Assembly: GCF_900105755.1 (NCBI RefSeq)
Contig: NZ_FNTQ01000001.1
Span: forward strand, 4,278,001 to 4,342,000
Direction of reading: 5' to 3'
DNA from: Streptomyces sp. Ag109_O5-10
GTDB taxonomy: Bacteria; Actinomycetota; Actinomycetes; Streptomycetales; Streptomycetaceae
DNA: 64,000 nucleotides
Shown: positions 1 through 8,052 of the stretch, piece by piece
Position numbering within the stretch: the stretch's first letter is position 1
Layout of the letters: each line of letters starts with the position of its first letter
The notes under the pieces: model-generated
What the model saw: the letters and a program-made list of their open reading frames with translations, nothing else
What the model was told of the DNA's origin: nothing
The model's database searches: none
Translations under genes and position numbers: made by a program

Positions 1-564
1 GCCCGCGCGCCGGAACGGCTGGGTTTCGCGCACGGGGCGGCGGAGCGGATGCCGTTCGAGGACGGCCGCTTCGACCGGCTGTACTCGGTGGAGGCCGCTC
101 AGCACTTCCGCGACCTGACCGCGTTCGCCCGGGAGGCCACGCGTGTGCTGCGGCCCGGCGGGCGGCTGGCCGTCACCAGCTTCTTCCTGCCGGCCGGCGC
201 CGAGGACGCGGGCGGCGAACTGGCCGCGCGGCTGGAGAGCTTCGCGTCCGGCCTGGACGTGGCCCACCCGCTGGCGTCCCTCCTCGACGCCCTCGTCGGC
301 GCCGGCCTGACCGGCGTACGGGCCGAGTCGATCGGCGACCAGGTCTGGCCGGGCCTGGACCGCTTCCTCGCCGGCGTCGAGCTGCCCGTGCAGTGGCCGC
401 GCAACTTCCTGCCGGCCTACCGCGACGGCCTGCTGGACTACTACGTCGTCACGGCGGACCGCCCGGCCGTCACGACGGACCGCCCGGCCGTCACGACGGA
501 CCGCCCGATCGTCACGACGGACCGCCCGGCCGTCACGGCGGACCGCCCGCCGGACGGCGCCTGA
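1..564 (+). CDS. SAM-dependent methyltransferase, class I (5' end outside window)
   Basis: The reading frame is open from base 1, so the start and the SAM-binding glycine motif lie upstream of the window. The visible part resembles the C-terminal half of UbiE/gamma-tocopherol-type small-molecule methyltransferases. It has an acidic loop with ERMPFEDGRFD, a YSVEAAQHF segment, and the post-motif LRPGGRLAV followed by a hydrophobic strand. These belong to the Rossmann-like methyltransferase fold; the substrate cannot be inferred. The protein ends in about five copies of the heptad VTTDRPA after residue YYV, a low-complexity tail that is not part of the fold and looks like repeat expansion. No operon partner is visible; the next gene begins about 105 bp downstream on the same strand. 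Confidence is high for the family and low for the role. Confidence 0.85.
   Translation, partial: ARAPERLGFAHGAAERMPFEDGRFDRLYSVEAAQHFRDLTAFAREATRVLRPGGRLAVTSFFLPAGAEDAGGELAARLESFASGLDVAHPLASLLDALVGAGLTGVRAESIGDQVWPGLDRFLAGVELPVQWPRNFLPAYRDGLLDYYVVTADRPAVTTDRPAVTTDRPIVTTDRPAVTADRPPDGA
448..552 (+). repeat. 21-bp tandem repeat encoding a VTTDRPA tail
   Basis: Five head-to-tail 21-bp units, the last one diverging at its end, close the methyltransferase reading frame. Because the unit is a multiple of three, copy-number change keeps the frame. Units differ by one or two bases, for example A to G in the second Thr codon and one GCC to ATC change. Confidence 0.9.
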
Positions 565-668
565 GTCCGGGCGGTCACCGCGCGGCGCTGCGCCCGCTCG
601 GGTGGCTCTGCGACGCGTGCCGCGTGGCTGTCCGGCCGCGACCGGACCGACTTGATGATCATCGGTCC

Positions 669-2384
669 GTGACGACCTACGACGGCGCTCGCACCGCCGG
701 CCACCCGCGCCGCACGGCGCCCGCCGGCGCAGCCGCCGCCCCGCGCCGGGGCCTCGCCCGCACCCCCGCCCGCGCCCTCGCCGCGGCCCTGCTCCTGCTC
801 TGCTGCTCCCTGCTGGCCTGCCTGCCGGCCGCACCCCCCGCCGCGGCGCTTCCCCGCCCCGGAGCCGCCCCACGCCCGGCGACGGACGCCGAGGCCCGCA
901 CGGACGCCTACCTGGCCGCGCTGCGGACGGCGGGCCCGGACCGCTCCCGGGCCCTGCGCAGGTTCTTCCTGAAGCTGCCCAAGGGCGGCGACCTGCACAA
1001 CCACCTCTTCGGCGCGGTCAGGACCGAGTACCTGATCGCGCTCGCCGCCGGGGACGGGCTGTGCATCGACACGGCGACGCTGACCGCCGTCCTCCCGCCG
1101 TGCGGCCCCGGCACCCGGCCCGCCGCCGACGCCCGCGACGACCGTGCCTTCCGCGAGGCGATCCTGCGCGCCTGGTCCATGTATGGCTTCCCGCCGGACC
1201 GCAGCGGCCACGACCACTTCTTCGCCACGTTCGACAGGTTCGGGCTGGTGCCCGCGCTCCACCCGGGCCAGGTGCTCGCGGAGGTCGCCGACTCGGTCGC
1301 GGCGCAGCACCAGTTCTATCTGGAGACCATGGTCAACCCGGCCTCCGACCGCGCCGAGCAACTGGCCGACGAGACCGGCTGGGACCCCGACCTTCCCGAG
1401 ACGTACGCGCGGCTGGCGGCGGGCGGCCGGCTCGACCGGGTGGCCGCCGAGGCCCGCCGCGCGACGGACGACGCCGAGGCCGGGTTCCGGACCGAGGCCC
1501 GCTGCGGCACCGACCGGCCCCGCCCCGGCTGCCGGCTCACCCTGCGCTACGTCTACCAGGCCTTCCGCGGCGAGTCCCGCGAACGCGTCTTCACCGAGCT
1601 GGCCCTCGGAATGCGGCTCGCCGAGACCGACCCCCGCTTCCTCGCCGTCAACCTCGTCCAGCCCGAGGACGGGCCCGTCGCCCTCGCCGACTACACCGTG
1701 CAGATGCGCATGGTGCGGTTCCTGCACACGGTCTACCCGCGGGCCCATGTCACCCTGCACGCGGGCGAGTCGCGACCCGGCCTGGTCGACCCCGAGGACC
1801 TGCGGTTCCACGTCCGGGAGGCGGTGGACATCGCCGGCACCGAACGCGTCGGCCACGGCGTCGGCCTTCGCCACGAGGACGACTGGCAGCGGACGGCCCG
1901 TACGATGGCCGCCCGGCAGACCGCCGTCGAGGTGCCCTTCACCAGCAACGCCCAGATCCTCGGCGTGCGCGGCGCCGCCCACCCCTTCGACACCTACCGG
2001 GCGTACGGGGTACCGGTCGTCCTGGCCACCGACGACCCCGGCGTCTCCCGCACCGACATCAGCCACGAGTACCAGTACGCCGCCGAGACCTACGGCCTGA
2101 CGTACCCGGAGCTCAAGGACCTGGCCCGCGCCTCCCTGCAGTACGCCTTCCTGCCCGGCGACAGCCTGTGGCAGGGCAACCCCACCCGGCACGGCTACCG
2201 TCCGGTCGCGGCCTGCGCCGGGCAGCTCCCCGGCAGCGGGCGGGCGCCGGGGGCGGAGTGCCGGGCGCTGCTCGGCGCGAGCGCGAAGGCGGCGGTGCAG
2301 TGGCGTGAGGAGGCCGCGTCGGCGTCGTTCGAGCGGACGTTCGGACGGGCGGCGGACGGCACGGGCGTGCCGTCCGCCGCCTAG
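669..2384 (+). CDS. Exported adenosine deaminase family protein (probable lipoprotein)
   Basis: The protein has 571 residues and belongs to the adenosine deaminase/ADGF metal-dependent hydrolase superfamily, which deaminates adenosine or deoxyadenosine to inosine. Visible motifs are the zinc-binding HxH (H110, H112 in GDLHNH), HAGES with H364, GHG with H396, and the Asp pair at about 455-456 in ATDDPGVSRT. The N-terminus has an Arg-rich stretch, a hydrophobic segment at about residues 37-52 and a lipobox-like LLAC, so export with lipid anchoring is inferred. The length and extracellular location fit the ADGF-like branch rather than cytosolic Add. The GTG at 669 was chosen because upstream in-frame codons run into the repeat tail of the preceding gene. 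It is probably monocistronic. Confidence 0.85.
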   Translation: MTTYDGARTAGHPRRTAPAGAAAAPRRGLARTPARALAAALLLLCCSLLACLPAAPPAAALPRPGAAPRPATDAEARTDAYLAALRTAGPDRSRALRRFFLKLPKGGDLHNHLFGAVRTEYLIALAAGDGLCIDTATLTAVLPPCGPGTRPAADARDDRAFREAILRAWSMYGFPPDRSGHDHFFATFDRFGLVPALHPGQVLAEVADSVAAQHQFYLETMVNPASDRAEQLADETGWDPDLPETYARLAAGGRLDRVAAEARRATDDAEAGFRTEARCGTDRPRPGCRLTLRYVYQAFRGESRERVFTELALGMRLAETDPRFLAVNLVQPEDGPVALADYTVQMRMVRFLHTVYPRAHVTLHAGESRPGLVDPEDLRFHVREAVDIAGTERVGHGVGLRHEDDWQRTARTMAARQTAVEVPFTSNAQILGVRGAAHPFDTYRAYGVPVVLATDDPGVSRTDISHEYQYAAETYGLTYPELKDLARASLQYAFLPGDSLWQGNPTRHGYRPVAACAGQLPGSGRAPGAECRALLGASAKAAVQWREEAASASFERTFGRAADGTGVPSAA

Positions 2385-2698
2385 CGAGAGACGGACGGCA
2401 CGGCGGACGGCACCACGGGCGGGACGGTGGAGGTAGGGGCGACCGTGGGGCTGGAATGCTGTGCGGGTGGTGCCGGGCGGGGGCGGTCCGGGGTGTTGGA
2501 GGACAGCACGAGGACGACGACGGCCGCGGCGGCCGCTGTGGCGGCGACGGCGACGGACAGCACCCGCCGGATCCGTCGGGTGCCCCAGGTACTTCCGGCA
2601 GGCGGGCGGGCCGGTGACAGGTCGTGGGCACTGATGAGCTGCCCGCGCGCTTCGAGCGCCGCGCGCAGCCGCTCCTCGAGCGGCGTCCGATGGCTCAT
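2381..2698 (-). CDS. Small single-pass membrane protein coupled to SigE-type sigma factor
   Basis: This is a 105-residue protein: a charged cytoplasmic N-terminus (about 1-45, with LEERLRAALEARGQ), one Ala/Val-rich transmembrane segment at about 47-66, and a Pro/Ser/Thr-rich extracytoplasmic tail. The ATG overlaps the TGA of the sigma factor gene (ATGA), so translation is coupled. By position it resembles the membrane proteins that follow SigE-family ECF sigma genes in Streptomyces, which may act as anti-sigma factors. No HxxxCxxC zinc-binding anti-sigma motif is visible, so that role is inferred only. Its last bases overlap the stop of the convergent adenosine deaminase gene. Confidence 0.7.
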   Translation of the reverse strand: MSHRTPLEERLRAALEARGQLISAHDLSPARPPAGSTWGTRRIRRVLSVAVAATAAAAAVVVLVLSSNTPDRPRPAPPAQHSSPTVAPTSTVPPVVPSAVPSVSR

Positions 2699-3324
2699 CG
2701 GTCCACCTCCAAAAGCTTTTCCAGAGTGGCGAGCGCGCGGCTCGCGGTCGACTTGACGGTGCCACGGGACACGCCGAGGGTCTCGGCGATCTGCGCCTCG
2801 GTCAGGTCGGACCAGTACCGCAGGACCAGCACCTCGCGCTGGCGCGCGGTGAGTCGGGCCAGCGCGTCGAAGACCTGCCGGTGCTCCTCGGCGAGCAGCA
2901 GCAGTTCGTCGACCGGCGCTCCCGGACCCTGGTACGGCGGGGTGTACGCGCGCGCGGTGCGCCGCCGGCGCAGCACCGAGCGGGCGGCGTTGACCACCGC
3001 GGTGTGGAGGTAGGCATGCGCGTCCTGGAGGTCGTCCAACCGTTCGCCGTGCCGACGGCAGACGGCGGCGAAGGCGTCCTGGACGACGTCCTCGGCGGAG
3101 TGCAGGTCGTCCACCAGGAAGGCCGCCAGCCGCACCATGTCGAGCCGCCGGGTCCGGTACAGGTCGGCGAGTGTGGGGGCGTCCTTCTCGCCGTCCCGGT
3201 CCGCCACCGAACGCAGGTGCCGGAACCGTCGGCCGGGGAGCGGCACGTCGGACGCCGGAGAGGGGGTTGTCCCGGCACGGCGCATGAGCCGGGCCCACCA
3301 GGGCAGGGCAAGGGTGAGCTGCAT
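2695..3324 (-). CDS. SigE-family RNA polymerase sigma factor (ECF-type)
   Basis: The protein has 209 residues. Region 2 is visible as LYRTRRLDMVRLAAFLVDD...AEDVVQDAF and region 4 as LTARQREVLVLRYWSDLTEAQIAETLGVSRGTVKSTASRA, together typical of the actinobacterial SigE-type sigma-70 group. It directs core RNA polymerase to a small regulon. The extra 50 or so residues before region 2 are unusual but common in this group. The ATG at 3324 is the only plausible start. The gene is followed by a coupled membrane protein, and the same arrangement recurs at 18773-20685. The repeat protein upstream (3396-3827) is on the same strand and could be co-transcribed. Confidence 0.9.
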   Translation of the reverse strand: MQLTLALPWWARLMRRAGTTPSPASDVPLPGRRFRHLRSVADRDGEKDAPTLADLYRTRRLDMVRLAAFLVDDLHSAEDVVQDAFAAVCRRHGERLDDLQDAHAYLHTAVVNAARSVLRRRRTARAYTPPYQGPGAPVDELLLLAEEHRQVFDALARLTARQREVLVLRYWSDLTEAQIAETLGVSRGTVKSTASRALATLEKLLEVDR

Positions 3325-3395
3325 CGTCCTCGTTCACCTCAGGGGTACGGCGGGGCCGGCTCCGGTCCGGCCCCGCCACACCTATGGTCGGCGGC

Positions 3396-3827
3396 TCAGC
3401 GGCCGGTGCTGCCGCGGTAGGGCTTGCCGTTCGCGTCACCCGGCACCGGAACCGGGTCGGTGTCGCCGGACGTGTGCTTGCCCGGGGTGGAGGGGACGGG
3501 CCTCGGGTAGGGCTTGCCGTTCGCGTCACCCGGCACCGGAGTCGGGTCGGTGTCACCGGACGTGTGCTTGCCCGGGGTGGAGGGGACGGGCCTCGGGTAG
3601 GGCTTGCCGTTCTCGTCACCCGGCACCGGAGTGGGGTCGGTGTCGCCGGAGGAGTGCTTGCCCGGAGCGGAAGGCACGGGCTTCGGCGACACGGTCGCGT
3701 GGGCGTGACCGGCGGTGGCCGCCTGGGCGGCGATGCCGCCGCCCACCACCAGGGCGAGACCGGCGGCCGACCCCAGCACCCAGGTGCGCAGGGAACGGTT
3801 CGACTTCTTGGCGCGGGAATGCCGCAT
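3396..3827 (-). CDS. Secreted protein of three 30-residue Pro/Gly/Asp repeats
   Basis: The protein has 143 residues. A basic N-terminus (RHSRAKKSNRSLR), a hydrophobic segment at about 17-36 and an AQA-A site form a Sec signal peptide. The mature part is three near-identical 30-residue units, each with PVPS-PGKH-SGDTDP-PVPGD-NGKPY, and ends in RGSTGR. There is no known catalytic domain; such sequences are expected to be disordered and surface exposed. The unit is 90 bp at the DNA level with very few changes, so the copies are recent duplications. It lies 71 bp upstream of the sigma factor gene on the same strand. Function unknown; related proteins may vary in repeat number. Confidence 0.75.
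   Translation of the reverse strand: MRHSRAKKSNRSLRTWVLGSAAGLALVVGGGIAAQAATAGHAHATVSPKPVPSAPGKHSSGDTDPTPVPGDENGKPYPRPVPSTPGKHTSGDTDPTPVPGDANGKPYPRPVPSTPGKHTSGDTDPVPVPGDANGKPYRGSTGR
3421..3690 (-). repeat. 90-bp tandem repeat, three copies, within secreted protein gene
   Basis: Units begin at 3421, 3511 and 3601, each starting with GGCTTGCCGTTC on the plus strand. The first two differ at only a few positions; the third differs mainly near its end. The frame is preserved. Confidence 0.9.
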
Positions 3828-4067
3828 AGGAAACGACTCCAGAGAGTTCAGGGACGACGCTGACAGGTCGGGCAGCGCCGGGACCCGACATCCCGTCCCG
3901 GAAACCGCCTTTCAACCCACCAGACGTGCGGCACCACCCGAGGTTGTCGTGGACCGCGGAAAAGATCCGCGTCCCGGCTCCACCGGGCGCCGGGCTTCCC
4001 TGCTGTCGGGCTCCTGCGGCCCTGAACACCCGTGATTCCTGCCTCCCGGCGAACGCGCGCAGTCACT

Positions 4068-4082
4068 TAGTCTGCACGGGTG
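4068..4082 (+). promoter_or_regulatory. Possible leaderless start with -10-like TAGTCT
   Basis: TAGTCT at 4068-4073 lies six bases before the GTG at 4080, the spacing expected for a -10 box feeding a leaderless mRNA. No Shine-Dalgarno sequence precedes the GTG. No clear -35 is visible, so this is tentative. Confidence 0.35.
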
Positions 4083-7000
4083 ACCGACACCCCCGAGCTC
4101 ACTCTGCTGCCCCAAGTCGCCTGTCGTGGGCGGGAGGTCACCGCGCCGCGGCTGCGCGGGCTGCTCGCGTTGCTGGCGGCGGATCTGCGTACCGGCTGCA
4201 GTACCGGGCGGCTGGTGGAGGGGCTGTGGCCGGACGAGCTGCCGGAGCGGCCGGGGAAGGCGGTGCAGATCCTGGTGTCGCGGCTCCGGTCGCAGCTGGG
4301 CGCCGAGCTGGTCGTGAGCACGCCGACGGGGTACCGGCTGGGGCTGGACGAGACGCAGGTCGACAGCTCCGCGCTGCTCGTGCGCGAGGCGGCGAGCGCC
4401 GAGCGGGCGCGGGCGGGAGACCAGGAGGGCTCCCTGGCGGAGGCCGAGGCGGGGCTGGCCCTGTGGGACGGCAGCGTGGGCGCCGGGGCGGGCGAGGAGC
4501 TGCACGACCCGGTCGCGGCGCTGCGGGCGGACCGGCTGCGGGCGTACCGGTCGCTGGTGCGCGCGCACGCCCTCGCGCTCGCCCGGCTGGGCCGGCGGGC
4601 CGAGGCCACCGCGCCGCTGACCGAGCTGAACCGGGAGCTGCCGCGGGACGAGGAGGTGCTGGCGGAGCTGCTGCGCTGCGAGGCCGCCGGTGCGGGGCGG
4701 GCCGCGGCGCTGGCCCGGTACGACGGCTACCGGCGCCGGCTCCGGGACGAGCTGGGCAGTGATCCGGGGGCCCGGCTCCGGGCCGTGCACCAGGAGTTGC
4801 TGAGCGCGGACGCCGCGCCGGTCCGGCACGGGGTGCCGCACGAGCCGAACCCGCTGCTGGGGCGGGACGCCGACGTCGCCGCCGTGGCCGGGCTGCTGCG
4901 CGCCGCCCGGGTGGTCACCGTGGTCGGTCCCGGCGGGCTCGGCAAGACCCGGCTCTCGCACGCGGTGAGCCGGGCGGCCGAACAGCCCGTCGTGCACTTC
5001 GTCACGCTGGCCGGTGTCACCGGCGACGACGTGGCCGACGAGGTCGCCTCGGCCGTGGGCGGCGGGGAGGCCCGCCAGCTCCCGGGCGGCGGCAAGGACC
5101 CGGTGAGCGGGATCGTCGCCGCCCTGGGCCCGGGCCCCGCGTTGCTGGTCCTGGACAACTGCGAGCACGTGATCGCCGCCGCCTCCGCGCTGGTACAGGC
5201 CCTGGTGTCGCGGTCGAGCAAGTTGCGGGTCCTGGCCACCAGCCGGGCCCCGCTCGGGCTGACCTCGGAGTCCGTGTACGCCCTGCCTGAGCTGTCCCTG
5301 GCGACCTCCGTCGAGCTCTTCGGACAGCGGGCGCGGGCCGCACGGCCCGGGGTGGAGCTGCCCGCGGACCGGGTCGCCGAGATCTGCCGGCACCTGGACG
5401 GGCTGCCGCTGGCGGTGGAGCTGGCGGCGGCCCGGGTGCGGGTGCTCTCCGTGGCCGACATCGCGCACCGGCTGGGGGACCGTTTCGCGCTGCTGCGCGG
5501 CGGCGCCCGGGACGCCCCCGAACGGCACCGCACGCTGCGGGCCGTGGTCGAGTGGAGCTGGAACCTGCTGGAGCCGGAGGGGCGGGCGGCCCTGCGCGCG
5601 CTGTCGGTGTTCCCGGGGGGCTTCGCCGCGGACGCGGCCGAGTACGTGCTCGGCGAGGGCGGGGGCGAGGGCGACGACGACGGTGCCGGCGGCGGCCGGG
5701 ACGCGACGGAGCTGCTGGAGCAGCTGGCCGGCCAGTCGCTGGTCAAGGTGGGCGAGAGCGCCGCCGGGGTGCGGTTCCACATGCTGGAGACACTGCGGGA
5801 GTTCGGCGCCGCCCGACGGGCCGAGGCGGGCGAGGACGAGGCCGTGACGGACCGGTTCCTGGCCTGGGCCCGGGACTTCGGCCGGGCCCACCACGCCGGG
5901 ATGTACGGCACCGACGCGCCGGCCGCCTTCGACCGCGTCCGGGCCGAGCAGGACAACCTGGTCCTCGCACTGCGGCACGCCCTGGCCCGCGCCGACGGGC
6001 CGGCCACCGCCGCCGTCACCGCCGTCCTGGCCTCCCTGTGGTCGGTCGGCAACAGCTACACCCGGTTCGTCACCCTCGCCGCCGAGACCGGCGGGCCGCT
6101 GTCCCACTTCCGTCCGGGACCCGGGCACCCCGAGGACGTGGAGACGGCCCGCAGCGCGGCCGCGGTGTGCGCGGCCGGCCTCTTCATGGGCTACGGCCCG
6201 CACGCCGTACGCCAGCTCGTCACGCTGCGCCGCCTGCCGCCCGCCCCGGCGGACACCGTGCCGCGGGCGCTGGCCGCCGTGCTGTGCGCGGTCCCGGACA
6301 TGCGCCCGCCCGGGTACGCGCGGCTGGAGGAGCTGTGCGACGCGGACCAGCCGCTGCTGGCGGGCCTCGCCGCGGGCGTCGCCAGCTACCTGTGGGAAGC
6401 GGCGTACGAGACGGAGCGGGCGCTGCGGTACGCGCGCCGGATGCTCGCCGCGGTGGGGACGCTCGGCAATCCGGTCATGACACTGCTCAGCCACGGCCGG
6501 ATCGGCGAGCTGTGCCTCAAGACGGAGCGCGGCGCGGAGGCCTACGACCATCTCCGGGCCGCCGACGCGCTCAGCGGGGCCGGTACCTGGTCGGACGCGA
6601 TCGGCGTCCGCTACGGGCTGGTGTCCGCCTGTCTGCAGCGCGGGGAGATCGAGGAGGCGGAGTACTGGCTGGCCCGCGCCGCCCCGGACCGGCAGCCGGA
6701 GGCCGCCCAGGCCTTCAGTCCCGAACTGCTGCAGGCGCGGGCGGAGATAGCGCTGGCCCGGGGGCTGACCGAGGTCGGCCTCGGCCTGTGGCGGCAGGCG
6801 GCGGCCGGGATCCGGGAGGCGGGTGCGCTCGCCGCCGACGACCCGTTCCTGGACTCGTGGTCGCTCCAGGTGCAGGCCGCCGCGCTCGCCGCGCACGCGC
6901 AGCACGGCCGCCTGGAGCCGGTCGCCGAGCTCGCCGGACACCTGCGGCAACGGCTGCTCGGCATGCTGTCCGGCGACGCTTCCGGCGCCGGGGACCTGCT

Positions 7001-7280
7001 GGAACTGCCGGTCTACGGCTCGGTGCTGCTCGCGCTCGGCCACGCCGGGCTGGCCGGGGGCGACCCGGCGGCGGTGCGGCTGCTGGCGCTGGCGGAGGTG
7101 CTGCCGGTGATGCGGGACCTGCCCACGCTCTCCTCGGCCCGGTCCCGTCGGGCGGCCGAGAACGCGGACGGGGCCGCGTACGCCGACGCGAGGTCGGAGT
7201 ACGCGGCCCTGGGGCGGGATCAGCTGCGGGTGGCGGCCCGGCAGGCGCTGCACGAGGTCACTGCCGGGGCTCGCGGCTGA
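4080..7280 (+). CDS. AfsR/SARP-type transcriptional regulator with NB-ARC ATPase domain
   Basis: The protein has 1066 residues. An N-terminal OmpR-like winged helix (about 1-95, with LWPDELPERPGKAVQILVSRLR) and a bacterial transcriptional activator domain (about 100-240) define the SARP class. An NB-ARC/STAND ATPase follows, with the P-loop GPGGLGKTR near residue 281, Walker B LLVLDNCEHV near 353, and a GLPLAVELAAARVR motif. The long C-terminal region is helical and repeat-like. Members activate secondary-metabolite or developmental genes after nucleotide-driven oligomerisation; the target here is unknown. No biosynthetic cluster is adjacent. The convergent ABC permease gene overlaps its last 23 bp. 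The GTG start lacks a ribosome binding site and may be leaderless. Confidence 0.9.
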   Translation: MTDTPELTLLPQVACRGREVTAPRLRGLLALLAADLRTGCSTGRLVEGLWPDELPERPGKAVQILVSRLRSQLGAELVVSTPTGYRLGLDETQVDSSALLVREAASAERARAGDQEGSLAEAEAGLALWDGSVGAGAGEELHDPVAALRADRLRAYRSLVRAHALALARLGRRAEATAPLTELNRELPRDEEVLAELLRCEAAGAGRAAALARYDGYRRRLRDELGSDPGARLRAVHQELLSADAAPVRHGVPHEPNPLLGRDADVAAVAGLLRAARVVTVVGPGGLGKTRLSHAVSRAAEQPVVHFVTLAGVTGDDVADEVASAVGGGEARQLPGGGKDPVSGIVAALGPGPALLVLDNCEHVIAAASALVQALVSRSSKLRVLATSRAPLGLTSESVYALPELSLATSVELFGQRARAARPGVELPADRVAEICRHLDGLPLAVELAAARVRVLSVADIAHRLGDRFALLRGGARDAPERHRTLRAVVEWSWNLLEPEGRAALRALSVFPGGFAADAAEYVLGEGGGEGDDDGAGGGRDATELLEQLAGQSLVKVGESAAGVRFHMLETLREFGAARRAEAGEDEAVTDRFLAWARDFGRAHHAGMYGTDAPAAFDRVRAEQDNLVLALRHALARADGPATAAVTAVLASLWSVGNSYTRFVTLAAETGGPLSHFRPGPGHPEDVETARSAAAVCAAGLFMGYGPHAVRQLVTLRRLPPAPADTVPRALAAVLCAVPDMRPPGYARLEELCDADQPLLAGLAAGVASYLWEAAYETERALRYARRMLAAVGTLGNPVMTLLSHGRIGELCLKTERGAEAYDHLRAADALSGAGTWSDAIGVRYGLVSACLQRGEIEEAEYWLARAAPDRQPEAAQAFSPELLQARAEIALARGLTEVGLGLWRQAAAGIREAGALAADDPFLDSWSLQVQAAALAAHAQHGRLEPVAELAGHLRQRLLGMLSGDASGAGDLLELPVYGSVLLALGHAGLAGGDPAAVRLLALAEVLPVMRDLPTLSSARSRRAAENADGAAYADARSEYAALGRDQLRVAARQALHEVTAGARG

Positions 7281-8052
7281 ACCGCGCCCGGGACCACAGG
7301 TAGCCGAGCACGCTCAGCCCGAGGCCCCAGCCGAGGGCCAGCAGCGCGTTCTGCGTGCCGATCCCGCTGCCCAGCAGCAGGCCGCGCAGGGTCTCGATGA
7401 AGGGCGAGAACGGCTGGTACTCGGCGAACCAGCGGAACCAGCCCGGCATGGCGTCCACCGGGACGAACGCGCTGGACAGGAACGGCAGCATCACCAGCGG
7501 GGTGCCGATGTTGCTGGCGCCCTCGGCGTTGGGGCTGATCAGGCCGATACCGACCGCGAGCCAGGTGAGCGCGAGGCTGACCAGGGCCATCAGTCCGGCC
7601 GCGGCGAGCCACTCGACCGGCGACGCGTCGGGCCGGAAGCCGATGGCGAGCCCGATGCCCAGGACGAGGACGAGGGCCGCCATCGTCTGGATCACGCTGC
7701 CGACCACGTGGCCGATCAGCACCGAGGCGCGCGAGATCGCCATGGTGCGGAACCGGGCCATGATGCCCTCGGTCATGTCGGTGGCCACCGACACGGCGGT
7801 GCCGAGCGAGGTCATGGCGGCGGTCAGGAAGAGGATGCCGGGGACGAGGTAGGCGACGTACGCGGACCGGTCGGCGTGGCCGCCGGTGATGCCGGCGCTC
7901 ATCACGTTGCCGAAGACGTAGACGAACAGGAGCAGCAGGATGACCGGGGTGAGCAGCAGGTTCAGGGTGAGGGAGGGGTAGCGGCGGGCGTGCAGGAGGT
8001 TGCGCCGCAGCATGGTCAGGTTGTCGCGCAGGGCGTAGGAGGCGGTGCTCAT
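7258..8052 (-). CDS. ABC-2 type transporter permease (DrrB-like)
   Basis: The protein has 264 residues and six predicted transmembrane segments of the ABC-2 fold. Visible features are the N-terminal LLHARRYPSLTLNLLLTPVILLLLF helix, the conserved segment with GIMARFRTM between TM2 and TM3, and the re-entrant PFLSSAFVPVDAMPGWF followed by QPFSPFIETLRGLL. These match daunorubicin/oleandomycin-type exporters. The ATG overlaps the ATPase gene stop (ATGA), so the two form one transporter. The stop lies inside the 3' end of the convergent SARP gene. The substrate is unknown; drug or lipid export is the usual inference. Confidence 0.9.
   Translation of the reverse strand: MSTASYALRDNLTMLRRNLLHARRYPSLTLNLLLTPVILLLLFVYVFGNVMSAGITGGHADRSAYVAYLVPGILFLTAAMTSLGTAVSVATDMTEGIMARFRTMAISRASVLIGHVVGSVIQTMAALVLVLGIGLAIGFRPDASPVEWLAAAGLMALVSLALTWLAVGIGLISPNAEGASNIGTPLVMLPFLSSAFVPVDAMPGWFRWFAEYQPFSPFIETLRGLLLGSGIGTQNALLALGWGLGLSVLGYLWSRARFSREPRQ

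Noticed and set aside
441..2765. 774-codon minus-strand reading frame
   Set aside because: Antisense shadow of the adenosine deaminase gene, with no recognisable domain.
3912..7253. 1113-codon minus-strand reading frame
   Set aside because: It mirrors the SARP gene; high G+C makes antisense frames open. Its composition is Arg/Pro/Gly-rich without any family motif.
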